32,622 nt of DNA from an uncultured Blautia sp. (GCF_934371575.1 NZ_CAKRNY010000041.1:1-32622), one strand, 5' to 3'; numbered from the stretch's first letter, positions 23,376 to 32,303 are shown. Notes: generated by a model not told the origin, from the sequence alone. Program-made: numbers and translations.

Positions 23376-24581
23376 TTAGACAACCATTCCTGTAAGCGCT
23401 GCTTCAATGCAGGTATCCAGGTCACGGATTACGAATTCAATTCCTCTGCGCTTCGGATAATATGCACATTTCGGTGATTCTGTCACTCCGAATTTTCCGC
23501 TTAAGCCATGCCAGCAAGGCTGATCCGGACAGGTATCCGGCACGATGTATCCGCCTGCCTTTTCAATGATTTCGGAGATTCCCATCCGGTCTGCAAGCTC
23601 TTTTACATGATAGGAGGTCAGGATCCACATTGGAACTTTCATGGTTTTTCCATCCAGTTTTTTCGCTATGTGCATGCACTGTTCCAGTGTAAAATGAGGA
23701 CATCCGAACATTGCGAAATCAATTTTGCGGTTTCCGGTGTTGGAGATTTCCTCCAGGATTTCATCCAGATCTTCGTTGGTAATAGTCACCACACGTTCCG
23801 GCTCTTTTCCGCCGAAAGCCTGTTCAAGGGTCTGCGCTTCCGGAGTAAAGCCTTCAATATGGTACATTCCATATGCACCTGAAGTATTTAACTGGGCTCC
23901 CAGATTGGTAAGTGCCTCTTTTCCGATATGTCTGGGAAGACCTGTAAATACCGGAATTCCAGGTCCGATCTTCTTGCCACAATAACCGAGAAGATGATAT
24001 TGAAAATCAGATTTCATATCAGCTTTTACTTCCACCAGAATATTTCCCTTTCGGTTTTCATCCAGTAGAAGACCATATTCCGGAACATAACCGGTAATAG
24101 CTGCGCAAAGAGCACTGTTTGCGCCCTCCCGGTTGCTTCTTGCTCCCCATACAGAGTTGATGTAAGGTGTTGCACTGGATTCTGAGAATGCACAAATTTC
24201 ACCAAAGTTGGGAACATTTGTTGCCACATACGGAGTACAATTATAAGTAAGAATTGCGCCCAGCCCTTTATAGGCATTGTGGGTTCTCATCATCATTTCT
24301 GCGTCTTTTTCAGCCACCATATTATGTTCTTTGAAAAAGGATACACAAAAGCCGGGATTTACAGTTGGGGCCACCCTGCAATGCGCTCCCCCTGCCAGCA
24401 GTTTCTCTGCAAACCACAAATCTGCGTCCTGATTACTAAGCGCTACATGTGCTCTTGTAATAGGAACCATTCGAGGTGCATCAAAGGATTCTCCGATAGC
24501 TACCTGAATTTTCATGGCATATGCCGTTCCTTTTCCATATTTTCCATCCAGCATATCCTGCTGTTCCTGCGTCAGCTTCAT
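23376..24581 (-). CDS. Aconitase X catalytic (large) subunit, DUF521
   Basis: 401 residues, the usual length of the large aconitase X subunit, an iron-sulfur dehydratase. It starts LTQEQQDMLDGKYGKGTAYAMKIQVAIGE, a family hallmark, and continues with MVPITRAHVALSNQDADLWFAEKL. Cysteine-bearing segments that can hold the cluster are ILTYNCTPY, MFGCPHFTLEQ and PDTCPDQPCWHG. It is the first gene of the catabolic operon; AAAGGAGGGG precedes the ATG after a structured leader. A substrate with a hydroxyl beta to a carboxylate is expected from the family. Finding it with hutI and hutD rather than with proline racemase genes is unusual. Confidence 0.92.
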   Translation of the reverse strand: MKLTQEQQDMLDGKYGKGTAYAMKIQVAIGESFDAPRMVPITRAHVALSNQDADLWFAEKLLAGGAHCRVAPTVNPGFCVSFFKEHNMVAEKDAEMMMRTHNAYKGLGAILTYNCTPYVATNVPNFGEICAFSESSATPYINSVWGARSNREGANSALCAAITGYVPEYGLLLDENRKGNILVEVKADMKSDFQYHLLGYCGKKIGPGIPVFTGLPRHIGKEALTNLGAQLNTSGAYGMYHIEGFTPEAQTLEQAFGGKEPERVVTITNEDLDEILEEISNTGNRKIDFAMFGCPHFTLEQCMHIAKKLDGKTMKVPMWILTSYHVKELADRMGISEIIEKAGGYIVPDTCPDQPCWHGLSGKFGVTESPKCAYYPKRRGIEFVIRDLDTCIEAALTGMVV

Positions 24582-24611
24582 ATGTGTTCCCCTCCTTTGA
24601 CTGTATAGGGC

Positions 24612-24649
24612 TTTGTTATGTAATAGGGAATTCCTCGTTACATAACAAA
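24612..24649 (-). promoter_or_regulatory. Leader hairpin 2 of the aconitase X operon
   Basis: Perfect 12-base arms TTTGTTATGTAA and TTACATAACAAA around a 14-base loop, lying between the promoter and the first gene. On the transcript its 5' arm overlaps the 3' arm of the upstream hairpin, so the two structures cannot fully form together. The gene-proximal arm ends about 30 bases before the start codon. Confidence 0.75.
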
Positions 24650-24680
24650 AGGCGCCCTTCTTCTGAAGAGCGCCTTTGTT
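24644..24680 (-). promoter_or_regulatory. Leader hairpin 1 (terminator-like) of the aconitase X operon
   Basis: On the minus strand AACAAAGGCGC pairs with GCGCCTTTTGTT, with extra CTTC/GAAG pairing in the loop. GC-rich stem plus TTTTGTT looks like a weak intrinsic terminator. Competing pairing with hairpin 2 makes an attenuator or riboswitch-like switch plausible. Confidence 0.7.
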
Positions 24681-24710
24681 CTTATAAGTTTCTGTATTAA
24701 GTTTAGGTGA

Positions 24711-24739
24711 ATAATAAATCCATTTTTAAGTTTTGTCAA
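24711..24739 (-). promoter_or_regulatory. Promoter of the aconitase X/hut-like operon
   Basis: Minus-strand TTGACA (24739-24734), 17-base spacer and TATTAT (24716-24711), a close match to the vegetative consensus. Start expected near 24704, leaving a leader of about 120 bases. Confidence 0.8.
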
Positions 24740-24757
24740 GAATAATTTTATGATACC

Positions 24758-24781
24758 AGTGTCAAAAGTTCTTTTGACACT
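24758..24781. promoter_or_regulatory. 24-bp palindrome, candidate operator
   Basis: Arms AGTGTCAAAAG and CTTTTGACACT are perfect and separated by two bases. It lies about 18 bases upstream of the -35 box of the aconitase X operon, a position that suits an activator, and between that promoter and the end of sdaAA. Perfect symmetry with a short centre suits a dimeric regulator; a minor role as sdaAA terminator is possible but there is no T-run. The stretch from 24582 to 24845 holds only this, the promoter and the two leader hairpins. Confidence 0.65.
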
Positions 24782-24845
24782 CATATCATTTTATTTTTTT
24801 ACTACTGATGCTAGAATATCCCAGCCTTTTCGGTATGAAGCTCCA

Positions 24846-25727
24846 TTATTCCCCAAACACCTGCTTATGCAGCTTACGGCCTGTAGGAGTTGCTGCCAGC
24901 CCGCCTTCTGCAGTCTCTTTCAATGCTGCAGGCATTACATCCCCTACCTTCTTCATCGACCAGATCACCTCATCTGCGGGGATGGCACTTCTGATTCCTG
25001 CCAGTGCCAGCTCTGCTGCCACAAAGGCCCCTGCTACACCGGAAGCATTTCGCTTGATACAGGGAATCTCAACCAGTCCGGCAACCGGATCACACACAAG
25101 GCCCAGAATGTTCTTAATAGAAGTGGCTATTGCTGACTCAATCATCTCCGGCGTACCGCCTGCAAGCTCCACAATAGCTGCTGCTGCCATGGCAGAAGCA
25201 GAACCGCACTCAGCCTGACAGCCGCCCTGGGCACCTGCAAGCGAAGCATTATTGGCAATTACCATTCCAACTGCAGACGCTGTAAAAAGAGACATGACGC
25301 ATTCTTCTTCAGTAAGACTGTACTGCTCCTGCATGGTAAGCACAGCTGCCGGAACAATTCCACAGCTTCCGGCTGTAGGTGCTGCCACGATTCTTCCCAT
25401 GGAAGCATTCAGTTCTGATACCGCCAGGGCGCGATAAAGAGCTCCGCCAAGAAGCGGGCCTGTAAGATTTTTTCCCTGTTCTACAGCTTGTCTCATGCGA
25501 TAGGCATCGCCACCTGTCAGACCACTGGTACTTTTCAGATCCGGAGCACTGCCAGGCTGAATACAGGATGCCATAACCTGGTAATTATCCCTCATTTTTA
25601 TATATATTTCTTCCTTCGACAGCTCCATCTGCTCTGCCTGCTGCTCCAGAACAAGTACTGACAACCGGCAGTTATTTTCCTTCGCGGTCTTTAGCAGGGA
25701 TCCTATTGAATGATAGTTTAAATCCAC
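24846..25727 (-). CDS. sdaAA: L-serine dehydratase, iron-sulfur-dependent, alpha subunit
   Basis: 293-residue catalytic subunit that deaminates L-serine to pyruvate and ammonia using a [4Fe-4S] cluster. Hallmarks: SGLTGGDAYRMRQ, APTAGSCGIVPAAVLT, NNASLAGAQGGCQAECGSASAMAAAA and CDPVAGLVEIPCIKRN, including the conserved cluster cysteines. The start is GTG at 25727 with AAAGGAG upstream. It follows the beta-subunit gene by 56 bases, a gap that contains a small hairpin. Pyruvate made here could feed the acetolactate synthase encoded divergently. Confidence 0.96.
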   Translation of the reverse strand: MDLNYHSIGSLLKTAKENNCRLSVLVLEQQAEQMELSKEEIYIKMRDNYQVMASCIQPGSAPDLKSTSGLTGGDAYRMRQAVEQGKNLTGPLLGGALYRALAVSELNASMGRIVAAPTAGSCGIVPAAVLTMQEQYSLTEEECVMSLFTASAVGMVIANNASLAGAQGGCQAECGSASAMAAAAIVELAGGTPEMIESAIATSIKNILGLVCDPVAGLVEIPCIKRNASGVAGAFVAAELALAGIRSAIPADEVIWSMKKVGDVMPAALKETAEGGLAATPTGRKLHKQVFGE

Positions 25728-25747
25728 GATGATTTCTCCTTTATATA

Positions 25748-25768
25748 GTCGGGAGTTTTGACCCCGAC
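25748..25768 (-). promoter_or_regulatory. Short hairpin between sdaAB and sdaAA
   Basis: Arms GTCGGG and CCCGAC around a nine-base loop in the gap between the two subunit genes. No T-run; probably a processing or stability element, role not shown. Confidence 0.45.
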
Positions 25769-25783
25769 GTCATTTTCTTTTAA

Positions 25784-26443
25784 CTAAACACGCTCCAGCA
25801 TAGTACTGGAATAAATATTCTCCAGACCATTAATCCGTTCATTAAGCTCAGAGCTGAAATGGCTGTCGCTTTCAATGGTCATTACTGCAAGTCCACCCTT
25901 CGCTTCTCTGGCCAGGTGGAAATTACAGATATTTACACCGTACTCTGCCATCAATTCCGTAACCGCCGCAATAGTTCCAGGCGCATCCTTATGAAGTACG
26001 ATCAGCGCCGGATTCTGTCCTGTCAGAGACACCTCCATTCCGTTTACCCGGGTGATGAGAATATTGCCTCCGCCAATACTGCAGCCACGAAGAGACACCT
26101 TTTCTCCATCTGCCGCCGTCAGGGTAATCTGGGCTGTATTGGGGTGGGCTCCATCCAGTTCTCCGGTCTCAATCTGAATCTCAAGTCCCTCTTTTTTCGC
26201 TACATCCAGGGAAAAACGGATGCGTTCATCGTCTGCTTTCATTCCCAGAATTCCCGCTACAATAGCCTTATCCGTGCCATGGCCTTTATATGTTTTTGCA
26301 AAGGAACCATGTAAAAAAATGTGAGCTTTCACCGGAGTTTTCCCCAGAAGAGCTCTGGTCACAAGACCAATTCGGGCTGCTCCCGCAGTATGTGAGCTGG
26401 ACGGTCCGATCATAACAGGACCAAGAATGTCAAATACATTCAT
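25784..26443 (-). CDS. sdaAB: L-serine dehydratase, iron-sulfur-dependent, beta subunit
   Basis: 219-residue regulatory subunit. The N-terminal NVFDILGPVMIGPSSSHTAGAARIGL is the family signature, and residues from about 145 form an ACT domain (PALIVLHKDAPGTIAAVTELMAEYGVNICNFHLAREAKGGLAVMTIE). The ACT domain normally helps sense serine. GAAGAGG precedes the ATG. First gene of a two-gene operon with its own promoter and leader hairpin. Confidence 0.96.
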   Translation of the reverse strand: MNVFDILGPVMIGPSSSHTAGAARIGLVTRALLGKTPVKAHIFLHGSFAKTYKGHGTDKAIVAGILGMKADDERIRFSLDVAKKEGLEIQIETGELDGAHPNTAQITLTAADGEKVSLRGCSIGGGNILITRVNGMEVSLTGQNPALIVLHKDAPGTIAAVTELMAEYGVNICNFHLAREAKGGLAVMTIESDSHFSSELNERINGLENIYSSTMLERV

Positions 26444-26471
26444 ATCAATTTTCCTCTTCCATTTATTCAGA

Positions 26472-26503
26472 AGCGGACTCCCCTTTATTTCCGGCAGTCC
26501 GCT
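26472..26503 (-). promoter_or_regulatory. Leader hairpin of sdaAB
   Basis: Perfect eight-base arms AGCGGACT and AGTCCGCT, extended by CAG/CTG with one bulge, around a 16-base loop on the sdaAB transcript. Its outer sequence (AACAGAG before, TTCTG after) resembles the leader hairpins of the aconitase X operon and alsS. Confidence 0.6.
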
Positions 26504-26516
26504 CTGTTATTATTCC

Positions 26517-26545
26517 ATCATAACATCAAACTATGCAATTTACAA
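26517..26545 (-). promoter_or_regulatory. sdaAB promoter
   Basis: Minus-strand TTGTAA (26545-26540), 17-base spacer, TATGAT (26522-26517). Close to and divergent from the alsS promoter. Confidence 0.6.
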
Positions 26546-26559
26546 TTTCAAAAAAACTC

Positions 26560-26588
26560 TTTACATTGATAATTTGATATGCTAAAAT
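26560..26588 (+). promoter_or_regulatory. alsS promoter
   Basis: TTTACA (26560-26565), 17-base spacer ending in the TGC of an extended -10, TAAAAT (26583-26588). The expected start near 26595 gives a leader of about 100 bases containing a large hairpin. Confidence 0.7.
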
Positions 26589-26613
26589 GCGGCTAAACAT
26601 TAAAGTGATGGAA

Positions 26614-26658
26614 AACAAAGCCGTTTTCGTGGTTCCGACCATGAGAGCGGCTTTTGTT
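26614..26658 (+). promoter_or_regulatory. alsS leader hairpin
   Basis: AACAAAGCCG pairs with CGGCTTTTGTT, continued inward by TTTT/AGAG and CGTGG/CCATG around a short TTCCGA loop. It is followed by GTTTC, so it may act as an attenuator. The outer stem copies the pattern of hairpin 1 of the aconitase X operon. Confidence 0.7.
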
Positions 26659-26695
26659 GTTTCTGATCAACATTTTTCACAAAGAGGGAGTCAAT

Positions 26696-28405
26696 ATGAG
26701 TTACGACGAAAATACAACACACACACAGCTGCCTCAGGCAGAAACAGAAACCTGCACAGCAGCTGAAGTACTGGTAAAATGTCTGGAAAATGAAGGTGTG
26801 GAATATGTATTTGGTATTCCGGGTGAAGAAAATCTGGACATGATGAACGCATTGGCAGAGTCAGATATCCGTGTCATTGTTGTACGGCATGAACAGGGTG
26901 CCGCTTTTATGGCAGATATGTATGGCAGGCTTACGGGAAAAGCAGGTGTATGCTTTTCCACACTTGGACCAGGTGCCGCAAACCTGATCACCGGAACAGC
27001 TGACGCCAATTCCGACGGGGCCCCGGTTGTTGCCATCACAGGGCAGGTAGGAACAGAACGAATGCATCTGACTTCCCATCAATATCTGGATCTTGTAGAA
27101 CTATTTGCCCCCATTACCAAACGGAGCAAGCAAATCGTCAATCCGGATTCCGTAAATGAAATTATGCGAATTGCTTTTAAATATGCCGAAAGTGAAAAGC
27201 CAGGTGCTTGCCATGTGGATCTGCCTACAAACGTTGCAAAAATGAAGGTTACTCCAGGACCTGCCGAGGTCCCGATCCGAAAACCGGTGTATTCAAAGGA
27301 ATATGCCTCCTTCAGCAGCATTGACCAGGCAGCTGCCCTTATTTACAAGGCAAAGCACCCTGTAATTCTGGTCGGCCACAGTGCCGTGCGCAATCATGCC
27401 GGAGAAGCACTTACCAGCTTTGCTGATGAACTGAAAATCCCAGTGGTAAATACCATGATGGCTAAGGGCATTATCCCTTATAAAAATAAATATTCCATGT
27501 GGACCATCGGAATTCCCCAGAGGGATTACCAGAATAAGATTCTGGACATAGCTGATCTGGTAATTGCAATTGGCTACGATATTGTAGAATTTGCCCCTGG
27601 TAAATGGAATGAAAACGGAAAGCATAAAATTATTCATATTGACCAGCGGCCGGCTCATATTAACATGCTTTATCAGCCTCAGGTGCAGGTGATCGGGGAT
27701 ATTTCCTACTCACTCCAGCAGATTCAGTTTCGCAGTGATGCCAAAAAGGAACCGGAAGAAATTCTGGAGCTGAAAAAAGAGATGGTAAAAGAATACGAAA
27801 GCTATGCAAATGATAATTCTTTCCCCATGAAGCCACAGAAAATCCTATATGATGTGCGCCAGTTTATGGGCGAGGACGATATTGTGATCTCAGATGTAGG
27901 TGCTCATAAAATGTGGATTGCCCGGGAATACAACTGCTACAAGCCTAACACCTGCATTATCTCAAACGGCTTTGCCACTATGGGAATTGCTGTCCCCGGG
28001 GCTGTGGCAGCAAAGCTGATCAACAAGGACAAAAAAATTCTGGCAATATCCGGTGACGGCGGTTTCATGATGAACAGCCAGGAATACGAAACTGCTCTCA
28101 GAGAAAATGCACCTATTGTTACTCTTATTTTCTCTGATGCAAGCTACGGTCTGATCAAGTGGAAACAGATGGATCACTTCGGAAAAAACTGTTTTGTAGA
28201 TTTCACCAATCCTGATTTTGTAAAATATGCGGAAAGCATGCATGCCAAAGGTTATCGTGTTGAAAAAGCGGAAGATCTGATTCCGATTCTGGAGGATGCT
28301 TTCAGCCAGAAGGTTCCCTGCATTATCGACTGCCCGGTAGATTACAGTGAAAATACAAAGCTTTCAGAGTATTTATGCGAAAAATTCCCCGTTTCTTTTC
28401 TATAA
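26696..28405 (+). CDS. alsS: Acetolactate synthase, catabolic (AlsS) type
   Basis: 569-residue thiamine diphosphate enzyme that should condense two pyruvates to 2-acetolactate. The activating glutamate is E66 in VVRHEQGAAFMADMYGRLTG; TLGPGAANLITGTADAN and TGQVGTERMHLTSHQYLDLVELFAPITKRSKQI match the catabolic AlsS branch. The cofactor motif starts at GDG 453-455 but ends in FSDASYG rather than the usual asparagine-containing end. No ilvN-like small subunit is adjacent. The ATG at 26696 follows AGAGGGAG; an in-frame ATG at 26654 lies in the leader hairpin. With serine dehydratase divergent, serine-derived pyruvate could flow into acetoin-type overflow or branched-chain synthesis (inference). 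Confidence 0.88.
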   Translation: MSYDENTTHTQLPQAETETCTAAEVLVKCLENEGVEYVFGIPGEENLDMMNALAESDIRVIVVRHEQGAAFMADMYGRLTGKAGVCFSTLGPGAANLITGTADANSDGAPVVAITGQVGTERMHLTSHQYLDLVELFAPITKRSKQIVNPDSVNEIMRIAFKYAESEKPGACHVDLPTNVAKMKVTPGPAEVPIRKPVYSKEYASFSSIDQAAALIYKAKHPVILVGHSAVRNHAGEALTSFADELKIPVVNTMMAKGIIPYKNKYSMWTIGIPQRDYQNKILDIADLVIAIGYDIVEFAPGKWNENGKHKIIHIDQRPAHINMLYQPQVQVIGDISYSLQQIQFRSDAKKEPEEILELKKEMVKEYESYANDNSFPMKPQKILYDVRQFMGEDDIVISDVGAHKMWIAREYNCYKPNTCIISNGFATMGIAVPGAVAAKLINKDKKILAISGDGGFMMNSQEYETALRENAPIVTLIFSDASYGLIKWKQMDHFGKNCFVDFTNPDFVKYAESMHAKGYRVEKAEDLIPILEDAFSQKVPCIIDCPVDYSENTKLSEYLCEKFPVSFL

Positions 28406-28437
28406 AGACTGTGATAAAATGTCTGTATGTGAATCAT

Positions 28438-28455
28438 CGGGAAGGCATTTTCCCG
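28438..28455 (+). promoter_or_regulatory. Small hairpin between alsS and tagD
   Basis: Arms CGGGAA and TTCCCG around a six-base loop in the 117-base gap. No T-run, so read-through to the next gene is likely. Confidence 0.45.
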
Positions 28456-28522
28456 TCAGAAACCGGCTCGCCGGCAAGATTCCGAACTGTTTTCATATAT
28501 TTTTATGAAAGGCAAATAATTC

Positions 28523-28912
28523 ATGAAACGAGTAATTACTTACGGAACTTTTGATCTGCTTCACTATGGACATATTAATCTTCTCCGCAGGGCGAAGACC
28601 TATGGAGACTACCTGATTGTAGCTTTATCTACGGATGAATTTAACTGGAATGAGAAGCACAAGAAGTGTTATTTTTCCTATGAGAAACGGAAATCCCTGC
28701 TGGAAGCCATCCGCTACGTGGATCTGGTGATTCCTGAGGAAAACTGGGAACAGAAGGTGAATGATATCAGGGAATATCATGTGGATACTTTCGTTATGGG
28801 AGATGACTGGGAAGGGAAATTTGATTTCCTGAAGCCTTATTGTGACGTGGTGTACCTGCCAAGGACACCGGAGATTTCAACCACCCAGATCAAAGAGGAT
28901 TTGCAGAAATAA
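28523..28912 (+). CDS. tagD: Glycerol-3-phosphate cytidylyltransferase (TagD-like)
   Basis: 129 residues, the standard single-domain length. MKRVITYGTFDLLHYGHINLLRRAK holds the HxGH nucleotide-binding motif (14-17), and RTPEISTTQIK near the C-terminus is the second signature. It should make CDP-glycerol or a related CDP-alcohol for teichoic acid-type polymers or phosphoglycerol decorations. It is closely similar to the N-terminal domain of the fusion protein encoded at 9734-11065, so the window contains two related cytidylyltransferases. AAAGG lies ten bases before the ATG. No glycerophosphotransferase is adjacent. Confidence 0.93.
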   Translation: MKRVITYGTFDLLHYGHINLLRRAKTYGDYLIVALSTDEFNWNEKHKKCYFSYEKRKSLLEAIRYVDLVIPEENWEQKVNDIREYHVDTFVMGDDWEGKFDFLKPYCDVVYLPRTPEISTTQIKEDLQK

Positions 28913-28917
28913 GCAGT

Positions 28918-28945
28918 CAGGGAGCCGCAGCTCCCTGGCTTTTTT
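28918..28945 (+). terminator. Rho-independent terminator after tagD
   Basis: Perfect eight-base arms CAGGGAGC and GCTCCCTG with a four-base CGCA loop followed by GCTTTTTT, five bases after the tagD stop codon. Confidence 0.93.
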
Positions 28946-28976
28946 CATTCATTTTCAGACCGCTTTTTACCGTATT

Positions 28977-30553
<1,577 letters not shown>

Positions 30554-30584
30554 TTTTTTTACCAGTTTTTTTCTTCCGATATAG

Positions 30585-30613
30585 TTGACTTTTTTTCCGA
30601 TAATGATTACAGT
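30585..30613 (+). promoter_or_regulatory. Promoter of the AraC regulator gene
   Basis: TTGACT (30585-30590), 17-base spacer, TACAGT (30608-30613). The -10 is a modest match. The regulator start codon follows about 30 bases later. Confidence 0.5.
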
Positions 30614-30641
30614 AAAAAAAATGGCAAAAGGAGTCCGGACC

Positions 30642-31460
30642 ATGACTTTTTACGAAGCTGCAGACAGGGATTTTTCCATTCAGTTCTGCGAATACAACTA
30701 TTCAAACCCTGATTATGATCAGATCTACCGTCCCAACGGAAGCGGAGACTATCTATTTTTGCTTTTTAAGACACCCATGAAGGTTTATCTGGACAAAAAG
30801 CTCAGTATTTCCAAGGAAAATGCGTGTATTCTCTATGCTCCCGGATATGAGCAGCATTATAAGGCTGTTCACAGATTCCGAAACAGCTACCTTCATTTTT
30901 CCTGTAAGGCAGATCTGAAAAAACAATATGGGATCCCACTTAATACTGTTTTTTATCCGGGAAACTGTGAAGAGATCGATGCCTGCATCCGGCTCCTTCA
31001 CAAAGAACATATAGCAAATGATTTATTTTCCGATGAATACGAGTATACTCTCTTTCAGCAGCTTATGATTACGATTGCAAGGGGACTTAAAAGCCATCAG
31101 ATACATGGAAATGGAACGGAAGGAGACAGTCTTTATTCTGCATTTCGAAAGCTTCGGTTGGAAATGCTCACGAACTACGCTAAGCCATGGGACACCGCAG
31201 AGCTTTGTAAAAAGGTCAGTCTGGAAAAAAGCCAGTTCTATTCCTGCTATCAGAAATTTTTCCAGAGTACCCCTCATGCAGATTTGCTTCAGATTCGTAT
31301 GGATAAGGCAAAGAACCTGCTGACAAATGAAGCTCTGACTGTCCAGCAGATTGCGCAGATGTGCGGATTTTCAGATTTTTCCCATTTCAGCAGATATTTT
31401 AGGAAACAGGCGGGATGCTCTCCCCTGCAATGGCGCAGGAAAATGGGAGAGCCCCACTAG
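30642..31460 (+). CDS. AraC family transcriptional regulator
   Basis: 272 residues. The N-terminal half is a cupin-like ligand-binding domain (SGDYLFLLFKTPMKVYLDKKLSISKENACILYAPGYEQHYK), and the C-terminal ~100 residues are a double helix-turn-helix domain: AELCKKVSLEKSQFYSCYQKFFQSTPHADLLQIRMDKAKNLLTNEALTVQQIAQMCGFSDFSHFSRYFRKQAGCSP. I choose the ATG at 30642, eight bases after AAGGAG, over ATGs at 30585 and 30621. It probably senses arabinose or an arabino-oligosaccharide and controls the divergent GH51 gene; that is inferred from adjacency. Confidence 0.93.
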   Translation: MTFYEAADRDFSIQFCEYNYSNPDYDQIYRPNGSGDYLFLLFKTPMKVYLDKKLSISKENACILYAPGYEQHYKAVHRFRNSYLHFSCKADLKKQYGIPLNTVFYPGNCEEIDACIRLLHKEHIANDLFSDEYEYTLFQQLMITIARGLKSHQIHGNGTEGDSLYSAFRKLRLEMLTNYAKPWDTAELCKKVSLEKSQFYSCYQKFFQSTPHADLLQIRMDKAKNLLTNEALTVQQIAQMCGFSDFSHFSRYFRKQAGCSPLQWRRKMGEPH

Positions 31461-31487
31461 AGCATGTTAAAAAAAAACTCTGATACT

Positions 31488-32303
31488 TTAACGATATTTC
31501 CAGATTCCGTGAAGTGCATAAGACAAAAAGAAACAGGCACTTCTCAGCGGCCCATAGCCAACGTAACGGTACACCTGATAGGTCATAATGGCAGATTTGG
31601 CTTTGTTTCTTGACTTTCCGCCCTGAGACAGACGATATTTCAGATAAGGCTTATTAATTCCTGTGGCATGTCCGTATTTTCGCACCACCTTCAGCCAGGT
31701 GATATAATCCTCATGGCTGTCATCATGCTCCATGGGAAATTCCAGTGCCACCTCACGGAGAATCAGAACGGAAGAACAGTTAATACTGTTGTGTTTCAGA
31801 AGCTCATGATAATCCAGCCTGGATTTAACCGGAATATACTTGCCAGTGAAGGTTCCGTCCGGATTCATGAGATCACGTCCTGTGGAGCAGATTACATCAC
31901 CGGTCATTTCAAGAGCGGCCAGCTGTGCCGCCAGCTTTCCCTCTTCCCACCAGTCATCTGCATCCAGAAACGCCACATATCTGCCTTTCGCAACAGACAC
32001 ACCGCGGTTACGGGAACCGGCAGCGCCAAGATTGCGCTCATTTTTTATATAAACAAAATCCGGTCTGTTTTCCCATGGAATGAGAACTTCCCGGGTTCCA
32101 TCAACAGAGCCGTCATCAATGACAATCAATTCCAGTGGTACATCCTGCGCATAAACAGACTGCACTGCCCGGGCAATGTATTTCTCACCATTATATACGG
32201 GCATGATCACAGATATTTGCGGGGTTTGCCCTGCTTCCCGTTTCATATTTGTATTCTGAAATTCACTATCCTGTATAGTTCCCACCCATTTCTGTCTTTC
32301 CAC
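31488..32303 (-). CDS. Glycosyltransferase family 2
   Basis: 271-residue GT-A glycosyltransferase. The nucleotide-sugar fold begins ISVIMPVYNGEKYIARAVQSVYAQDVPLELIVIDDGSVDGT, with the metal-binding motif in GRYVAFLDADDWWEEGKL and the acceptor-side HEDYITWLKVVRKYGHATGINKPYLKYRL. The C-terminus is a hydrophobic helix (LRSACFFLSYALHGIWKYR). The start is a GTG at 32303, eight bases after AAGGAG; the GTG at 32312 overlaps that site. Stands alone with its own promoter; donor and acceptor unknown, but a surface glycan is typical. Confidence 0.9.
   Translation of the reverse strand: MERQKWVGTIQDSEFQNTNMKREAGQTPQISVIMPVYNGEKYIARAVQSVYAQDVPLELIVIDDGSVDGTREVLIPWENRPDFVYIKNERNLGAAGSRNRGVSVAKGRYVAFLDADDWWEEGKLAAQLAALEMTGDVICSTGRDLMNPDGTFTGKYIPVKSRLDYHELLKHNSINCSSVLILREVALEFPMEHDDSHEDYITWLKVVRKYGHATGINKPYLKYRLSQGGKSRNKAKSAIMTYQVYRYVGYGPLRSACFFLSYALHGIWKYR

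Noticed and set aside
31461..31487. Possible terminator between the convergent AraC and glycosyltransferase genes
   Set aside because: Only a weak AT-only GTTAAA/TTTAAC pairing is visible; no GC-rich stem.
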